NCBI GenBank assembly: GCA_031265025.1
Contig: JAISDF010000121.1
Location: forward strand, 1-7,615
DNA: 7,615 nucleotides
Direction of reading: 5' to 3'
DNA from: Spirochaetaceae bacterium
Lineage (GTDB): Bacteria > Spirochaetota > Spirochaetia > Treponematales > Breznakiellaceae
Shown: positions 6,689-7,615 of the stretch, in pieces
Numbering within the stretch: the first letter of the stretch is position 1
Layout: every line of letters begins with the position of its first letter
The notes under the pieces: generated by a model
The model's database searches: none
What the model saw: the letters and a program-made list of their open reading frames with translations, nothing else
What the model was told of the DNA's origin: nothing
Program-made: the position numbers and the translations under genes

Positions 6689-6717
6689 CTGGCAGAGACG
6701 GGACTTTGCGGTATAAT
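6689..6717 (+). promoter_or_regulatory. Candidate promoter of the rightward membrane protein-lipoprotein genes
   Basis: A perfect TATAAT at 6712-6717 lies 17 bases after CTGGCA (6689-6694, four of six to TTGACA). Only six bases separate the -10 from the ATG at 6724, so a transcript from here would be leaderless or nearly so. AAGG at 6718-6721 is too close to the ATG for a normal Shine-Dalgarno site. Confidence 0.5.
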
Positions 6718-6723
6718 AAGGAT

Positions 6724-7149
6724 ATGGGATTTTTCGGGAAACTGCGGGAAAAGGTCAAAACCACACTGGGATCTCTTCGCGGGTTCAAACTTCGGGAAAT
6801 ACCGCGAAAAAATCCAAAAATAGGTTTCATTGGGGCCGGAATACTGATTTTGATACTATTTTTTTGTCTTTTTGTGGTATTATGGCCGATACAAGGCAGG
6901 CGTAAAGGCGATCAGGCGGAGGCCGAAGCCCTCGCCAGGACCTTTGGGGATATTTCAGTTTCGCCGGATGAACTTTTTTGGCCCGGTGAGCCTGATCCGG
7001 TTCCTCCGGTACAGCTTGAAAGGCTGCCGCGGAGTAGTTCCGGCGCTGATGACATCCCCTATTGGACTGATCCACGGGAAACGTATGCCGGCAGATGGCG
7101 GGAACGCATAGGTTCGGCGCTGGATGAAATTATGGAGAAGGTTCCATGA
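6724..7149 (+). CDS. Hypothetical single-pass membrane protein (141 aa)
   Basis: I do not recognise this family. The protein begins with a basic amphipathic stretch (MGFFGKLREKVKTTLGS) and has about nine basic residues before one hydrophobic segment at about 33-55. A mostly polar domain with PDELFWPGEPDPVPP (81-95) and a C-terminal WRERIGSALDEIMEKVP follows. The positive-inside rule predicts the N-terminus in the cytoplasm and the C-terminal domain in the periplasm. The frame is open back to 6559, but that upstream part would overlap the divergent promoter and the opposite small ORF. The ATG at 6724 just after TATAAT is the better start. The stop overlaps the next gene's start (ATGA), so it is probably expressed together with the lipoprotein, and the two may act together in the envelope. 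Confidence 0.75.
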   Translation: MGFFGKLREKVKTTLGSLRGFKLREIPRKNPKIGFIGAGILILILFFCLFVVLWPIQGRRKGDQAEAEALARTFGDISVSPDELFWPGEPDPVPPVQLERLPRSSSGADDIPYWTDPRETYAGRWRERIGSALDEIMEKVP

Positions 7150-7615
7150 AAAAGCGTGGCACGGCGCTTTTGCTGTTGATGCTCTGCATGGGTTTTTATG
7201 GCTGTAAATCCATTTCGCGGGATGGGAACAATAAAGCTCTGTCCCCTGGGGAAACATCTTCTCAAGAAGCTCTGTCCCTGGGAGAACAGGATACGGATGA
7301 ATCTACTGCGGCGGCCATAGACGAACCCGAAATTACCCGCTATGACGAACCTGATTTTGAAGAATCTACCCCCGGAGGAGTTCAAGACGAAAATAGCACC
7401 GCGGATTCTGCTGAAGGACCAGCAGCGGCTGAATTACTTCCGGATGTTGCGCTGATTTCAGACCCTGACAGCCCGCCTTTAGCAGAGGGCGGCGATGCTG
7501 AATCCATATTGCCTGAGGCTGTTCCATTCAGCGTTCCGGGGCCTCAGGCGGAGCCCCGGCGTAATGAGGCATCTCCGGAAGAGGGACAGAGCTTAAGACC
7601 GTCCCCGGAGGCCGC
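7146..7615 (+). CDS. Putative lipoprotein with acidic disordered region, 3' end outside window
   Basis: The ATG at 7146 overlaps the preceding stop by four bases, and the frame stays open for 156 codons to the window end. The N-terminus is a lipoprotein signal: MKKR, a hydrophobic core, then GFYGC with C20 as the lipidated residue. Phe at -3 is unusual for the classical lipobox but accepted in spirochaetes. The next roughly 135 residues are rich in Glu, Asp, Pro, Ala and Ser with no recognisable domain, and any folded domain must lie beyond the window. Three copies of the dispersed repeat are in frame: two encode ALS (31-33 and 42-44), giving KALSPGE and EALSLGE, and one in the reverse orientation encodes GQSL (147-150). 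Function is unknown. The lipoprotein call is good, although surface or periplasmic location cannot be told. Confidence 0.8.
   Translation, partial: MKKRGTALLLLMLCMGFYGCKSISRDGNNKALSPGETSSQEALSLGEQDTDESTAAAIDEPEITRYDEPDFEESTPGGVQDENSTADSAEGPAAAELLPDVALISDPDSPPLAEGGDAESILPEAVPFSVPGPQAEPRRNEASPEEGQSLRPSPEA
7234..7278 (+). repeat. Two dispersed repeat copies 33 bases apart in the lipoprotein gene
   Basis: AAGCTCTGTCCC at 7234-7245 and again at 7267-7278. The following bases are also similar (CTGGGG and TGGGAG), so the peptides KALSPGE and EALSLGE look like an 11-residue duplication in the disordered region just after the lipidated cysteine. Confidence 0.88.
7583..7594 (-). repeat. Inverted copy of the dispersed repeat in the lipoprotein gene
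   Basis: GGGACAGAGCTT on the plus strand, opposite in orientation to the two other copies in this gene. It encodes GQSL (147-150). The match to the prmC doublets extends to GAGGGACAGAGCTTAA when both flanks are considered. Confidence 0.85.

Noticed and set aside
6559..6723. An upstream 55-residue extension of the rightward membrane protein
   Set aside because: It would overlap the divergent promoters and the opposite small Cys ORF and put a non-conserved polar stretch before the basic N-terminus. The ATG at 6724 fits better.
4041..7594. A conventional insertion sequence or transposon source for the repeat
   Set aside because: There is no transposase gene, terminal inverted repeat or target duplication in the window, and the copies are far too short.

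Overview
The window carries two gene sets that converge near 2.2 kb and a divergent promoter region near 6.65 kb. Base composition is moderate to slightly GC-rich by eye. The organism is probably a spirochaete, and a Treponema of the termite-gut type is my best guess. This rests on the relaxed spirochaete-like lipobox of the last gene, the overall flavour of the proteins and the composition. No marker gene proves it.

Layout. Positions 2-1111 (+) hold the end of a membrane-anchored divergent polysaccharide deacetylase (YibQ/PF04748 type) whose start lies before the window. It overlaps tsaD (1092-2135, +), which makes the tRNA t6A modification. An 80-base gap with a weak candidate terminator separates tsaD from a leftward operon. 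Read right to left, that operon is a 56-residue Cys-containing ORF (6633-6463), prfA (release factor 1), prmC (the methylase of the release-factor GGQ glutamine) and a long RelA/SpoT-family gene. The last three overlap by 4 and 8 bases. At 6634-6723 two candidate promoters point outward. To the right lie a 141-residue single-pass membrane protein (6724-7149) and, overlapping it by ATGA, a lipoprotein that runs off the window end.

How they work together. The leftward operon joins translation termination (PrfA), its activating methylation (PrmC) and the ribosome-linked alarmone enzyme (Rel). TsaD is also a translation-fidelity gene. The Rel protein keeps its (p)ppGpp synthetase motifs, but its HD hydrolase motif reads HG instead of HD. 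Roughly 65 extra low-complexity residues sit directly after that site.

The most striking signal is a dispersed short repeat, core GCTCTGTCCC (usually AAGCTCTGTCCC). It occurs 11 times, all identical in the 10-base core, between 4041 and 7594, and never in the first 4 kb. Six copies are in prmC, one in the extra segment of rel, one between the divergent promoters and three in the lipoprotein. It is tolerated in both orientations and in more than one reading frame, mostly in linkers or extra segments missing from homologues. It behaves like a tiny insertion element or a DNA-signal word, and I cannot assign it to a known family.
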